DNA of 64,000 bases from Kangiella spongicola (GTDB taxonomy: Bacteria; Pseudomonadota; Gammaproteobacteria; Enterobacterales; Kangiellaceae): NCBI RefSeq assembly GCF_003194565.2, contig NZ_QICH01000002.1:310001-374000 (forward strand), given 5' to 3'. Of this stretch, positions 10,302 to 18,255 are shown piece after piece. The notes beneath the pieces were generated by a model. It was not told the origin of the DNA. It saw only the letters and a program-made list of their open reading frames with translations, and searched no databases. How positions within the stretch are numbered: the stretch's first letter is position 1; the number at the start of each line of letters is the position of its first letter. The translations under genes were made by a program, and so were the position numbers.

Positions 10302-11036
10302 TTACTCGTCGCCAGACTCTTCTACAAACTCGTCGCCTTGATCAGCAACTGTGTTGCTTTGCTTACCGTCAAGCACTGCGTCCGCTACTGCACCACAGTA
10401 TAAACGAATCGCACGGATCGCATCATCGTTACCTGGGATGATGTAATCAACGCCTTTCGGGTTAGAGTTTGTATCAACCACAGCAACAACAGGAATACCC
10501 ATCTTGTTAGCTTCTGCGATTGCAATGCTTTCGTGATCAGCGTCGATGACGAACAATACGTCTGGAAGACCGCCCATGTTCTTAATACCGCCGATAGATT
10601 TTTCAAGCTTTTCCATTTCACGAGTACGCATTAAAGCTTCTTTCTTCGTCAAACGCTCGAAAGTACCGTCTTCAGACTGTTTTTCTAAGTCTTTCAAACG
10701 GTTAATAGAACCACGAATCGTTTTGTAGTTAGTCAACATACCGCCTAACCAACGCTTATCGACGAAGAACTGACCACAACGAGTCGCTTCTTCTTTAACG
10801 ATATCGGCCGCAGCACGCTTAGTACCAACAAAAAGGATTTTGCCTTTGTTCGCAGCAACTTTACCTAAGTAATTCAACGCGCCGTTGAACATAGGTACAG
10901 TTTCTTCAAGGTTGATGATGTGGATCTTGTTACGCGCACCAAAGATATATGGACGCATTTTAGGGTTCCAGAAACGAGTCTTGTGACCGAAGTGCACGCC
11001 CGCCTGTAGCATGTCACGCATACTAACTTTTGACAT
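10302..11036 (-). CDS. rpsB: 30S ribosomal protein S2
   Basis: S2 binds the small subunit late in assembly and contacts S1. The product of 244 residues starts [18 protein letters not shown] and contains [18 protein letters not shown] and the C-terminal [20 protein letters not shown]. The reading frame stays open for another 58 codons upstream, but that stretch does not look like S2 and overlaps the leader. The ATG at 11036 has GGAG 9-10 nt upstream and is the family start. It is the first gene of the long minus-strand translation/envelope block. Confidence 0.97.
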   Translation of the reverse strand: MSKVSMRDMLQAGVHFGHKTRFWNPKMRPYIFGARNKIHIINLEETVPMFNGALNYLGKVAANKGKILFVGTKRAAADIVKEEATRCGQFFVDKRWLGGMLTNYKTIRGSINRLKDLEKQSEDGTFERLTKKEALMRTREMEKLEKSIGGIKNMGGLPDVLFVIDADHESIAIAEANKMGIPVVAVVDTNSNPKGVDYIIPGNDDAIRAIRLYCGAVADAVLDGKQSNTVADQGDEFVEESGDE

Positions 11037-11039
11037 AAT

Positions 11040-11168
11040 AAAATTCTCCGAATTTCGGGTTAAGCCTCCGCAAATCCCATTTCCCGACCCCAGCCAGTAT
11101 CTTTTTAATAAGAACTCTGACGGAGCACCCCGGCAAATGTGCCGATTTGCGTGTGTTTTAAGTAAATA
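11040..11168 (-). promoter_or_regulatory. structured 5' leader of rpsB (probable S2 autoregulatory element)
   Basis: The untranslated region before rpsB contains two plausible hairpins on the minus strand. One is CGGCA/TGCCG around CATT (11131-11144). The other is TCGGG/CCCGA (11083-11087 with 11055-11059) enclosing a purine-rich loop with TTGCGGAGGC. Gammaproteobacterial rpsB leaders are known to carry a conserved structure through which S2 represses its own operon. Assigning this role here is inference from position and structure. Confidence 0.55.
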
Positions 11169-11197
11169 ATCGTATTTTGTGACAATGGAACTGACAG
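11169..11197 (-). promoter_or_regulatory. candidate sigma-70 promoter of rpsB
   Basis: On the minus strand, CTGTCA (-35; 11192-11197) and TACGAT (-10; 11169-11174) are separated by exactly 17 nt. Each hexamer matches the consensus at four of six positions. This would give a leader of roughly 125 nt before the rpsB ATG, consistent with the structured leader. Confidence 0.45.
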
Positions 11198-11336
11198 TTG
11201 TTAAACGCACTTCCGAGCCACGGCGCGCTTTATACCATTTTTCAGGGTGAGAGGCAATGATTTTGGGTGATTTAGCTGTTTTTGTCTTTCAGCCGCAGTG
11301 ACTCCGTCATTCCGGCTTAAGAACTTGCCAATTGTC

Positions 11337-11359
11337 ATTCCGTGGCTTGACCACGGAAT
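11337..11359. repeat. palindromic REP-like element
   Basis: ATTCCGTGG and CCACGGAAT are perfect 9-bp arms around CTTGA, followed by CCAG. A second GTCATTCCG lies about 27 nt upstream. The pattern GTCATTCCG...CGGAATCCAG is the kind of dispersed extragenic palindrome found in many proteobacterial genomes. Dispersal in this genome cannot be tested from one window. Confidence 0.6.
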
Positions 11360-11420
11360 CCAGCGACTTTTATCCATTTAGCTCAACAATTTTGCCTTTC
11401 AGCGAGTTACCAACGCGCCG

Positions 11421-11450
11421 CTAAGACGAAACACCCTTGTTTCGTCTTAG
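11421..11450. repeat. perfect 12-bp inverted repeat, 6-nt loop
   Basis: CTAAGACGAAAC (11421-11432) pairs perfectly with GTTTCGTCTTAG (11439-11450). No T tract follows on either strand and no gene ends nearby, so a simple terminator role is not supported. It may be part of a repeat element or a remnant. Confidence 0.6.
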
Positions 11451-11669
11451 TTAAATTGGACTATATCCCCACGGGGATTCCCTGCGGTCACCTACCAAAT
11501 TACGCTATAACTTTTCTTTACTCAGCTAACTCAAAGAGGGTGTCATTTGAGCAAACCTGTAACATTTAATAAGTACCACTAATAATAACTTGATTTCTGA
11601 TTCAGATTATCTTGTGATATGAAGCCTATGATAATAAAGACTTAAAACGAATAAATAAGAAACAATACT

Positions 11670-12062
11670 ATGGATAACTGGCCTATTCCTGAGCTCATTG
11701 GCGTCAAGGGTGGAGAAAATAAACAGGGGGCTCCTGAGATTGTATCAATAAACTATGACATGTGGACTCTCCGAATTGCTTTGCTCTTTAAAAATCAATC
11801 TCGACCTACTTATGTAAACTTTTACTCTATTGGGGGTTTTCGCGTACTTGATGAAGGAAACCTTTTAGAGTTTTGGGAAAAAAACTATGGTGACTACTAC
11901 ATGTACATCGTTAAGGAAGGGGGTTGGTTAGCTATGGAAGCCTCAAGAGAATCCGCTCCACTATTGACGGTGGACGGCAGTAACCTAACAGAGTATCTCA
12001 TTGCAGGTATTAATGACTGTGTCAGTATACTTTCATACTCGCAGCCGACCATATCCTCATAA
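11670..12062 (+). CDS. hypothetical protein, 130 residues, unrecognised
   Basis: I do not recognise this protein. It begins MDNWPIPELIGVKGGENKQG and is a soluble, mixed alpha/beta-looking chain rich in aromatics (YVNFYSIGGFRVLDEGNLLEFW, then YYMYIVKEGGW), with no signal peptide, membrane segment or Cys pair. There is no strong SD. It lies 24 nt before a small membrane protein on the same strand. Small acidic proteins of this type are often found as orphan immunity proteins near polymorphic toxins, but no toxin gene is present, so this is only a possibility. Confidence 0.7.
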   Translation: MDNWPIPELIGVKGGENKQGAPEIVSINYDMWTLRIALLFKNQSRPTYVNFYSIGGFRVLDEGNLLEFWEKNYGDYYMYIVKEGGWLAMEASRESAPLLTVDGSNLTEYLIAGINDCVSILSYSQPTISS

Positions 12063-12086
12063 CCAAACGCAAATCGAGTCATATCA

Positions 12087-12341
12087 ATGAGTAACTACTT
12101 TTTAGTTTTTGGGATTGTATTAGCTGTTCTACTCAATATTATTGCCTGTTATCGTGTATTAAAAACCGATTACTTTGACAAGCATCAAAAAATATTCCAA
12201 ATTATTTTAATTTGGCTCATACCCTTCATTGCCTCAGTTGGTATAGTCCTCTTTTTATTCAATGAGAATAATCCTTCACAAGAGCCTACCGACTTTGGAG
12301 GTGGAACTAATGATAGCATCGGTGGAGTAGCAGATGATTAA
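12087..12341 (+). CDS. small membrane protein, two transmembrane helices
   Basis: This 84-residue protein of unknown function has two hydrophobic segments (about 4-22 and 38-58) separated by a short basic loop (RVLKTDYFDKHQK), and an acidic Gly/Asp-rich tail. The hairpin layout with a Trp-Leu-Ile-Pro motif in the second helix resembles short PLDc_N-type membrane domains, but I cannot assign it. It follows the 11670 gene closely and may be cotranscribed with it. Confidence 0.65.
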   Translation: MSNYFLVFGIVLAVLLNIIACYRVLKTDYFDKHQKIFQIILIWLIPFIASVGIVLFLFNENNPSQEPTDFGGGTNDSIGGVADD

Positions 12342-12481
12342 CAAGCGATCTTGTGACTTTAGAAATCCCATTTAGGATAAAACTCGATACTTCAAAGTTG
12401 TGTTCCATTCATTAATCAAACCCACAGCAATCCACAAAGTAGTAAAAACCATTAAACAATTAAATGTCCAACCAACTTGAC

Positions 12482-12521
12482 ATGTAACCTACGGGTTACT
12501 AAAGTAACCCGTAGGTTACAT
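12482..12521. repeat. 18-bp perfect palindrome upstream of a membrane protein/Xre operon
   Basis: The arms ATGTAACCTACGGGTTAC (12482-12499) and its exact complement (12504-12521) flank TAAA. The element ends 30 nt before the ATG at 12552. Its position makes it a candidate operator for the Xre-type regulator encoded at 13007-13225. It also shares GGGTTAC and TAGGTT words with the repeat-like region at 13266-13311, so it may instead be a dispersed palindrome. No T tract follows, so it is a poor terminator. Confidence 0.75.
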
Positions 12522-12551
12522 CACTTGATTATTAAAGATAAGGGATATTTT

Positions 12552-13007
12552 ATGGAACTCAACAAGGTAGACAAACTGGTACAATCAAGAGCTAAAATAT
12601 TAATTTTTGCAGCTTTTGCATTTGCTCTATGGCAATTTTCTTGGATCGGGGCTGATATCGTAAAAGATACTGAAAGTAGCTTTATCCATATAATTACGGG
12701 GTTAGTCATACTCGGTTCAATTTTGTGGGTTATTGCTTGTTATTTTTTCTACGTTTTTAGTAAAAAGGTAAAAAAAGCCAATGCTCTGCAAGCTCTAAAT
12801 GACGAGTTAACTCATAAAAATAAGCTACAAGCCTTTATGGCGGGATACTTCATTCTATTCGGTATGATTTGGTTGGTGATCCCAGCGACAGACTTTTGGG
12901 ATTTCGATCTGATATTGATTATAAGGGCCATAGCTGTGTTGGCTATTGTTATCCCAATTCTAATCTTTTCATATTTAGAATTTAAAAATGATCAAGGAGC
13001 TGAATAG
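12552..13007 (+). CDS. four-helix integral membrane protein, unknown function
   Basis: This 151-residue protein has four predicted membrane segments in two pairs, separated by a charged loop (KKVKKANALQALNDELTHKN). I chose the ATG at 12552, preceded by AAGGGA; an upstream extension would run through the palindrome. The stop codon overlaps the GTG of the next gene by 1 nt (TAGTG), so the two are translationally coupled. Small membrane proteins coupled to YgzD-type Xre regulators are common, usually with unknown function. The base composition is AT-rich. Confidence 0.75.
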   Translation: MELNKVDKLVQSRAKILIFAAFAFALWQFSWIGADIVKDTESSFIHIITGLVILGSILWVIACYFFYVFSKKVKKANALQALNDELTHKNKLQAFMAGYFILFGMIWLVIPATDFWDFDLILIIRAIAVLAIVIPILIFSYLEFKNDQGAE

Positions 13008-13225
13008 TGCAAGCTGATCAAAAGTACTTTGCCAACAATCTGAAAGTGTTGCGAGCTCAGCATAATTATACGCAAGCTGATTTAGCAGAGTTGGTAGGAG
13101 TTACCCGAAAAACGATTAACACCATTGAAAATCGGATTTTTATTCCTTCGGCTTTTTTGGCGCTAAAATTAGCAAAGGCTTTCGAGCTTACGGTTGAAGA
13201 TATTTTTTACATCGAAAAGCATTAA
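13007..13225 (+). CDS. small Xre-family HTH transcriptional regulator
   Basis: The 72-residue protein is almost entirely an HTH_3 domain: NLKVLRAQHNYTQADLAELV, then GVTRKTINTIENRIFIPS, and LALKLAKAFELTVEDIFYIE. It starts with GTG overlapping the stop of the membrane-protein gene. Such stand-alone regulators typically repress their own operon; the 18-bp palindrome upstream of the first gene is the natural candidate site. No toxin-like partner is apparent. Confidence 0.88.
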   Translation: MQADQKYFANNLKVLRAQHNYTQADLAELVGVTRKTINTIENRIFIPSAFLALKLAKAFELTVEDIFYIEKH

Positions 13226-13265
13226 TGATAAACGTCGGCTGGGGTGCGACACACAATATTGACTT

Positions 13266-13293
13266 GTTGGGTTACGCAAGCAGCTAACCCAAC
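13266..13293. repeat. inverted repeat GTTGGGTTA / TAACCCAAC
   Basis: Perfect 9-bp arms enclose a 10-nt loop (CGCAAGCAGC), followed by CTATAGAAATAGGTTACGC. The words GTTGGGTTACGC and TAACCCAACCTA are typical of widely dispersed extragenic palindromes in proteobacteria. It lies downstream of the Xre gene and convergent with the lipoprotein gene, where it could also form a transcript-end hairpin. Confidence 0.6.
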
Positions 13294-13347
13294 CTATAGA
13301 AATAGGTTACGCATACCTGAATCGCTTTTAAGGGTAAACATGACCTT

Positions 13348-14223
13348 CTAATACTCTTCCAAGTACTTCAAAGTATCAACCATCTCAAACTTGGGGCTTC
13401 TTTTAATAAATTCTCTTAGGAACGCTGTGTGGGCTCGGCCCATGAGAATGAAGACTCGGTCGTCTTTGGTCATAGGGATGCGATTGAGGTTGGAGTAGAT
13501 ACGCATATTGCGTTGATAGAAGATGGCGGCATTATCAGCGCCTTCGAATCCGTCGTCGATTCCGACATACAACAGTTTATCGGCGTTGGTGTTAATCGAG
13601 TAATCCATTTGAGCTGGTTCATTAAATAGCTTTAACTTCTCAAGTAGCGACATCTGATTAAACTGTTTTTCGCGCTCTGCAATCTCCGGGTGGTCTCTAT
13701 AAGGATCATTTGTAATCTGTAGGTAGGTATGGGGGTCGATCGAGTTGGTTAGCTCAGGAGTTCGCTCGATATAATCACCGACACTGTAGTTGTAGCCCAT
13801 GTGATTATCGATCCCATACAGCTTTTCAACATTGCTCAGCCTACCGACTTCAAAGGCTATCATGCTAATTTCACCATCTTTGGTGATTAGCTCTGCTGGG
13901 TTCTTTAAGTATTCTTGATACGCTTGATTCAGTTCATCATCGTATTTGGGCAGCTTCTCTACCACGATAATGGTAGGCTTGAACTGCGCTAACAGCTTCG
14001 CGACTTCCCTCGCCTGCTTTTTTGAAGTTTCAGACTCTTCATCAAACTCAGTGCTATGTGCGTCAGGCGTATAACCAAAATGGAAAGTACCAACGTTTAA
14101 AACGGGTATTTTATTATGTTCATTAGAAGCTATGGGCTTCTTTTCATAACTATTTTGCTGAGTTTCTTTATAACTGCATCCAAGCATAAGAAGTGTTATT
14201 GCTATAACAATAAGTGTTCGCAT
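13348..14223 (-). CDS. DUF5694-type lipoprotein (TraB/Tiki-like superfamily, probable)
   Basis: The protein has a lipobox (ITLLMLGC, Cys16). Its mature part begins IPVLNVGTFHFGYTPDAHST, followed by KPTIIVVEKLPKYDDELNQAY and, near the C-terminus, RVFILMGRAHTAFLREFI. The GTFHF, VVE and GRAHT elements resemble the metal-binding pattern of the TraB/Tiki-like fold seen in DUF5694 proteins. An exported, membrane-anchored hydrolase is therefore possible, but the substrate is unknown. AAGGACG precedes the ATG. It is transcribed alone and divergently from the cold-shock gene. Confidence 0.72.
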   Translation of the reverse strand: MRTLIVIAITLLMLGCSYKETQQNSYEKKPIASNEHNKIPVLNVGTFHFGYTPDAHSTEFDEESETSKKQAREVAKLLAQFKPTIIVVEKLPKYDDELNQAYQEYLKNPAELITKDGEISMIAFEVGRLSNVEKLYGIDNHMGYNYSVGDYIERTPELTNSIDPHTYLQITNDPYRDHPEIAEREKQFNQMSLLEKLKLFNEPAQMDYSINTNADKLLYVGIDDGFEGADNAAIFYQRNMRIYSNLNRIPMTKDDRVFILMGRAHTAFLREFIKRSPKFEMVDTLKYLEEY

Positions 14224-14548
14224 TGGTCGTCCTTGTTGTTTTTGTCGTTGTTAAGCGACTGATTTAAAAGCTTTTATCCTTTTTTATCATTAATTTCAAG
14301 TAGAGTGAAGAGGCGATAACAGAAAAAGTAGTCCCAAGGCTCATAAAAAATAAATGAAATAAAAGTAGACAGGGGGAAACAAAGCCTATACTCTTGTCGC
14401 CAGCTAGAAAGAAGTCTCTATTTTCATCCTACATTTCATTGTAATTAGTATTAATTCATGTCCTGCAGTTTCTAAATATCAGTCTACATTACCAGCTATT
14501 CAAGCCTCTTGAAGGCAATTTTATATTTAAATATTACAGGATAATATT
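14224..14548. other. divergent regulatory region and long leader of the cold-shock gene
   Basis: No gene is visible in this 325-bp gap. It must contain the promoters of the lipoprotein gene (minus) and the cold-shock gene (plus). A short hairpin, TTCAAG CCT CTTGAA, lies at 14499-14513 and AGGATAAT precedes the ATG. Cold-shock genes often have long structured leaders that act as thermosensors; I did not find a recognisable cold-box sequence. Confidence 0.45.
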
Positions 14549-14758
14549 ATGTCTAATACAATTACAGGAACCGTTAAGTGGTTCAACGAATCTAAAGGTT
14601 TTGGTTTCATCGAGCAAGAGAATGGCCCTGACGTGTTCGCACACTACAGCGCAATCAGCAGCTCAGGTTTCAAAACTTTAGCAGAAGGCCAACAAGTTCA
14701 GTTCACAGTAACTGACGGTCAGAAAGGCCCACAGGCTGAGAATATTGTTGCTGTTTAA
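14549..14758 (+). CDS. cold-shock protein, CspA family
   Basis: This is a single OB-fold cold-shock domain of 69 residues. RNP-1 is GFGFIE (about 19-24) and RNP-2 is DVFAHY (about 31-36), after the typical start [12 protein letters not shown]. Such proteins bind single-stranded nucleic acid and melt RNA structure at low temperature or act as general RNA chaperones. The gene is monocistronic with a strong terminator 22 nt after the stop. Which paralogue it is cannot be determined. Confidence 0.96.
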   Translation: MSNTITGTVKWFNESKGFGFIEQENGPDVFAHYSAISSSGFKTLAEGQQVQFTVTDGQKGPQAENIVAV

Positions 14759-14780
14759 TTACTAGCCAACCTTATTCGAA

Positions 14781-14808
14781 AAGCAAGTCCTCGTGACTTG
14801 CTTTTTTT
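14781..14808 (+). terminator. Rho-independent terminator of the cold-shock gene
   Basis: AAGCAAGTC and GACTTGCTT form a perfect 9-bp stem with a 5-nt loop, followed by an uninterrupted T run. Confidence 0.92.
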
Positions 14809-14936
14809 ATGTCTGCACAAAAGTGCTTTACAGTAATAAATACCCTTAGCAACTCCCCGATACGCTAGTTATCGCGTTCTAAAAGCAATATACTCAACCC
14901 TCTAATCAATGGTTTAAAGTCTCTCTACGTTTCCTT

Positions 14937-15284
14937 ATGAAGAAAACCGATAAAAAAACTGAAAAGCTCATCGTTAAAACTCTGACTGATGCCTGCCATA
15001 TCGCCACTGAAACAATCGAGGGCTTCGAATGGTTGACTCACTTTATTGATTACGACGCTTTTCCGCAATCTTTAGAAGTTGTGTGTATTTTTGATACCAA
15101 GGAGTCTTTATCGAAAGCCATACAGGAACATCAGGATAGTTTTATACGCTCTCTTATTACCGATAAACTCAGGAGCATAGATATACCTGTTAAAGATAGC
15201 TCTAAACAGATTAATTTTGATACTGAAGAAGCTTGCGAAGCCGAACATAACGGTAACTGGGCTAAACGCTTTCTGTCGCAGTAA
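14937..15284 (+). CDS. conserved gammaproteobacterial protein of unknown function
   Basis: This 115-residue soluble protein begins MKKTDKKTEKLIVKTLTDAC and contains GFEWLTHFIDYDAFPQSLEV, VCIFDTKESLSKAI and the tail FDTEEACEAEHNGNWAKRF. From memory, similar proteins of marine gammaproteobacteria carry doubtful names such as 'Fis family regulator', but I see no Fis-type HTH here. The function is unknown. It is flanked by the cold-shock terminator and a small membrane-protein gene. Confidence 0.75.
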   Translation: MKKTDKKTEKLIVKTLTDACHIATETIEGFEWLTHFIDYDAFPQSLEVVCIFDTKESLSKAIQEHQDSFIRSLITDKLRSIDIPVKDSSKQINFDTEEACEAEHNGNWAKRFLSQ

Positions 15285-15416
15285 CCTAACTCTTCTACCC
15301 TCTAGTTATCCTTAGCGGTTTGAATTAGACTCTAAGCTTCAAAAGGCTTCCCTTATGCCTCCTTGCAGACTAGACTGGCTTTTAGCAAGGTAAATCGAAT
15401 CTCCAAAGGAATGATT

Positions 15417-15731
15417 ATGTCGCTCACCCTTTTGATAATTAGTTGTATTCTGCAGTTTATGTTTGCGGGGTTTCAGGTAATGTTTGTGATTTTCACAGCT
15501 TCCGGCGCTGTAAACACTCATGCGATTAAGGGACTAAAGCTAGCGATTCTTAACGCTTCAGTATTTATTTTGCCTTTATCCTGCTTAGCGACGGTAATAA
15601 TACTAATCACACTTTACATTAAAGACTCGCCCTACTTGTCTCTTTGGTGGCACGCCATTCCGCTGTCTTTATCTGTCCTATATTTAATTTACGTTACCGC
15701 ACTGACAAAAAGCGAGCCCGCAGAGTGCTAG
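15417..15731 (+). CDS. small membrane protein, three predicted helices
   Basis: This 104-residue protein has hydrophobic segments at about 3-28, 44-68 and 77-96. I do not recognise it. I chose the second of two close ATG codons because AAAGGA lies about 6 nt upstream of it; the first ATG would abut the SD. There is no obvious partner. Confidence 0.6.
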   Translation: MSLTLLIISCILQFMFAGFQVMFVIFTASGAVNTHAIKGLKLAILNASVFILPLSCLATVIILITLYIKDSPYLSLWWHAIPLSLSVLYLIYVTALTKSEPAEC

Positions 15732-15768
15732 CATATAAACTAGCGCCGACGGGTTAGCTATATATATT

Positions 15769-16404
15769 TTAATTATTTCCAATTAACTGCTCATCGAGCT
15801 CTTTCGCTACTTTATACGCAGGGCGTTCGCTGACTCTTGCGGCGTACTCTTCAAAACCTGGGCGCATCTCCATGCTCCCGAAGTGTAAGCCCCACAAAAC
15901 ATGTGAGCCAACATAAATATCCGCAGCCGTAAATTGCTCTCCAGCAACGTAAGACGAGCTGAGCAATCGCTGCGAAAGAACATCAAGCACTTGGCTGTAA
16001 TTACCATACCCGACCATTCGCTCCTGCTCTTCTTTAACATCGACACCTAAAGAACGGTTAACGATAGCAGCCTCTAACGGGCCAGCACTAAAGAAAAGCC
16101 AGCGATAATATTCAGCACGATTATCTATGCTCGGTGCCAAGCCCTTTTCAGGAAAGGTATCAGCAAGATAGGCACATATCGCAGCACACTCGGTTACCAC
16201 CTTGCCGTTATGAACAATCGCTGGCACCTTGCCCATTGGGTTAATCGTAAGGAATTCCTCCGTTTTCATAGGGGCACCATACTCTAGAATCTCTTGACGG
16301 TACTCGGCTCCGGCCTCTTCCAAGGCCCAGCGCGCGATCTGCCCACGGGATTGTGGGTTGGTGTAAAATACTAAGGTGCTCTCTTTTGAAGATGTTACCG
16401 GCAT
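15769..16404 (-). CDS. glutathione S-transferase family protein
   Basis: This cytosolic GST of 211 residues has an N-terminal thioredoxin-like domain (STLVFYTNPQSRGQIARWAL, then MGKVPAIVHNGKVVTECAAI with the cis-Pro and Glu/Ser glutathione contacts). The C-terminal helical domain contains SSYVAGEQFTAADIYVGSHV. The Ser in NPQSRG is a plausible catalytic residue. The start MPVTSS at 16404 is preceded by GGAAAGGG; a start four codons earlier has no SD. The substrate is unknown. Confidence 0.88.
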   Translation of the reverse strand: MPVTSSKESTLVFYTNPQSRGQIARWALEEAGAEYRQEILEYGAPMKTEEFLTINPMGKVPAIVHNGKVVTECAAICAYLADTFPEKGLAPSIDNRAEYYRWLFFSAGPLEAAIVNRSLGVDVKEEQERMVGYGNYSQVLDVLSQRLLSSSYVAGEQFTAADIYVGSHVLWGLHFGSMEMRPGFEEYAARVSERPAYKVAKELDEQLIGNN

Positions 16405-16521
16405 AACCCTTTCCATTTATTAAGCTCATGAATTGGTACAGATTATCTGAATACACCACGGAATAGCAATAGCTTTAATATCAGGCTACTATGGTTAAAA
16501 ATCGCACAACGTGGGTCCGCT

Positions 16522-17154
16522 ATGAAACTTAGAACAACGATCATGACAATCATACTCTCTGGTGCAGTGTGGTATGCTTCTACGGCGTTCGCTGCTGACA
16601 AAGCATTCGATTACACCAAAGTCAAACCTGAGCATTACGCCAACCTCAAAAATAAATCCCAGTTCACGGACAAACAAGGCGATACCTACAAAGTTAAAAA
16701 CACGAAATATAAAAAGGGCCTATATATTCAAATTATCGAAAATGGTCGTAGTAAGTGGAAAAAGCACGGGCGTTTCTACTCAGTGTCATCAAGTAACGGC
16801 AAAACCACTGGCTTTGTAACTTATCATTACGGTGTCAAAGAAGGGCCAGCTGAGTCCTACAATAGTGAGGGCCAAGTTAAATTTAAAAAGTACTTTAAAA
16901 ATAACAAGCTAGAGGGACCCTGGCAGCAATTTACAGACAAAGGGAAACTGTTTGAGGAGTGTGTTTATGTTAACGGTAAGAAACATGGTAAACAAATAAC
17001 TTATCATTCGAACGGCCAACCTAACTTCACTTCCACTTACGTTCAAGGCAAACGTGAGGGGGAGTCTTATCAATACAATGACAAGGGTAAATTAATCGCT
17101 AAAAAAGTCTATGTTAATGGCAAGAAAATAGGTAAAACACAGTGGCTTCATTAG
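16522..17154 (+). CDS. exported MORN/YwqK-type repeat protein
   Basis: The product has a signal peptide (about 1-24, ending TAFAA) and, from about residue 85, four to five repeats of 22-24 residues built on the pattern GxxxxYxxxGxxxxxxxYxNG (for example EGPAESYNSEGQVKFKKYF and HGKQITYHSNGQPNFTSTY). These are MORN-like repeats of the type annotated as YwqK-family 'antitoxin', though an antitoxin role is rarely shown and no toxin is adjacent. It is probably a periplasmic or surface repeat protein. The pI is clearly basic. Confidence 0.8.
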   Translation: MKLRTTIMTIILSGAVWYASTAFAADKAFDYTKVKPEHYANLKNKSQFTDKQGDTYKVKNTKYKKGLYIQIIENGRSKWKKHGRFYSVSSSNGKTTGFVTYHYGVKEGPAESYNSEGQVKFKKYFKNNKLEGPWQQFTDKGKLFEECVYVNGKKHGKQITYHSNGQPNFTSTYVQGKREGESYQYNDKGKLIAKKVYVNGKKIGKTQWLH

Positions 17155-17218
17155 GTACAATGCTTAACCTTAAGGATTGCTATACCTACAGCTAGTTTCG
17201 AATATACACTAAAATGCT

Positions 17219-17425
17219 ATGAACCAATCTATAATCGGCTACCATAAAGATGAAGAAGGCCACTGGGTAGCCGAATTAAAATGTGGTCATTTTCAACATG
17301 TGCGCCACAAACCACCCTTTATTAACCGCCCATGGGTTGTGACCCAACAAGGCCGTGATTCGATGCTTGGCGAAGAATTGAACTGCAGAAAGTGTGATTC
17401 CGGCGCACCTAAAGATAAACTTTAG
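17219..17425 (+). CDS. DUF3565 family protein
   Basis: This 68-residue protein has the family pattern IIGYHKDEEGHWVAELKCGH, then QHVRHKPPF and RPWV, and a C-terminal GEELNCRKCD. The conserved Cys/His set (CGH and CRKC) suggests a small metal-binding fold. Function is unknown; relatives have been described as pressure-regulated proteins. It is on the same strand as yjdM, 65 nt upstream. Confidence 0.85.
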   Translation: MNQSIIGYHKDEEGHWVAELKCGHFQHVRHKPPFINRPWVVTQQGRDSMLGEELNCRKCDSGAPKDKL

Positions 17426-17490
17426 CCTTTAGCTACACTTTCCTCTCGCCACCAGTTAAGATCAGCAAAACATTACAATAAGGTTATGCA

Positions 17491-17829
17491 ATGAACGAAC
17501 TTCCTAATTGTCCTCAATGTGACTCCAGTTATACCTACGAAGATCAAGCAATGCTGGTTTGCCCTGAATGCGGTCATGAGTGGTCAAAAGATTCTGCTGG
17601 AGATTCTGAAGGCGACTTATCAATCAAAGACTCTAATGGCAACCTGCTTCAAGACGGCGATACCATTACGGTTATCAAGGATTTAAAAATCAAAGGTTCT
17701 TCACAAGTGGTTAAAGTCGGCACCAAAGTAAAGAATATTCGACTGGTCGATGGCGACCACGATATTGATTGCAAAATTCCTGGTATTGGCGCCATGAAGC
17801 TTAAATCAGAGTTTGTAAAAAAGGTTTAA
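17491..17829 (+). CDS. yjdM: YjdM (PhnA-like) zinc-ribbon protein
   Basis: The 112-residue protein has an N-terminal zinc ribbon with CPQC and CPEC pairs ([20 protein letters not shown], then CPECGHEW) and a C-terminal beta-rich domain ([20 protein letters not shown], then [15 protein letters not shown]). This matches YjdM, formerly PhnA, which is not part of the C-P lyase operon and has no proven enzymatic role. AAGG lies about 7 nt before the ATG. Confidence 0.92.
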   Translation: MNELPNCPQCDSSYTYEDQAMLVCPECGHEWSKDSAGDSEGDLSIKDSNGNLLQDGDTITVIKDLKIKGSSQVVKVGTKVKNIRLVDGDHDIDCKIPGIGAMKLKSEFVKKV

Positions 17830-17923
17830 AATCCCGCTACTTCCTTAGCTCTAACATAAATCACTACCGGCTTTCTGTTAGGATTTAGTAAGGTCCTAAC
17901 TGAAAAAGGTGAGGTAGAGAGCG

Positions 17924-18226
17924 ATGAAACCAAGAACTATGAAGTCTAAAGCTACAAAACCGTTTTACTTGATTTTTAGTGGTTTACTAACATTAGGTTT
18001 AATCGGCTGCTCCAGCGATTCCGAGCGAACAGCCAAAGAGGAAGCGGAGCCGATTAAAGGCAGTTTGCAGTGGTGTCGTATGTACCATGACCCAGCCACT
18101 TCTGGCGAGAGAAAGCCTAACGCTGCTAAATATTGCGAGCCAACTCTAGAGCGACACCCTCATCATGAGCGTGATGACACTATTTTAGATGACGGTGTAA
18201 AGGTAGAAGTTAAACCCTCACTGTAA
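17924..18226 (+). CDS. small lipoprotein of unknown function
   Basis: A basic N-terminus leads into a hydrophobic segment ending LTLGLIGC, a lipobox with Cys near residue 29. The mature part is a hydrophilic chain of about 70 residues with two further Cys in WCRMYHDPATSGERK and KYCEP. I do not recognise the family. The start could be the internal Met five codons later. GGTAGAGAG lies before the ATG. Confidence 0.68.
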   Translation: MKPRTMKSKATKPFYLIFSGLLTLGLIGCSSDSERTAKEEAEPIKGSLQWCRMYHDPATSGERKPNAAKYCEPTLERHPHHERDDTILDDGVKVEVKPSL

Positions 18227-18255
18227 CTATAAAACACAAAATAAGGCGAACAGAG

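Larger units (their letters stand above)
11211..11669. other. 459-bp gene-free region with two palindromes
   Basis: I see no credible gene here. It lies between the rpsB promoter and the first accessory gene. It holds two copies of GTCATTCCG, the second inside a 23-bp palindrome, and a separate 30-nt inverted repeat with 12-bp arms; both are listed on their own. The rest is unremarkable AT-rich sequence leading into the 11670 gene. Confidence 0.6.

Noticed and set aside
11037-11210. 58-codon N-terminal extension of rpsB
   Set aside because: The frame is open but does not resemble S2, contains the structured leader, and the internal ATG at 11036 has a proper SD and the family N-terminus.
14224-14548. 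Cold-box or riboswitch in the cold-shock leader
   Set aside because: I saw only a short hairpin and no recognisable cold-box or aptamer core, so I left it as a plain leader.
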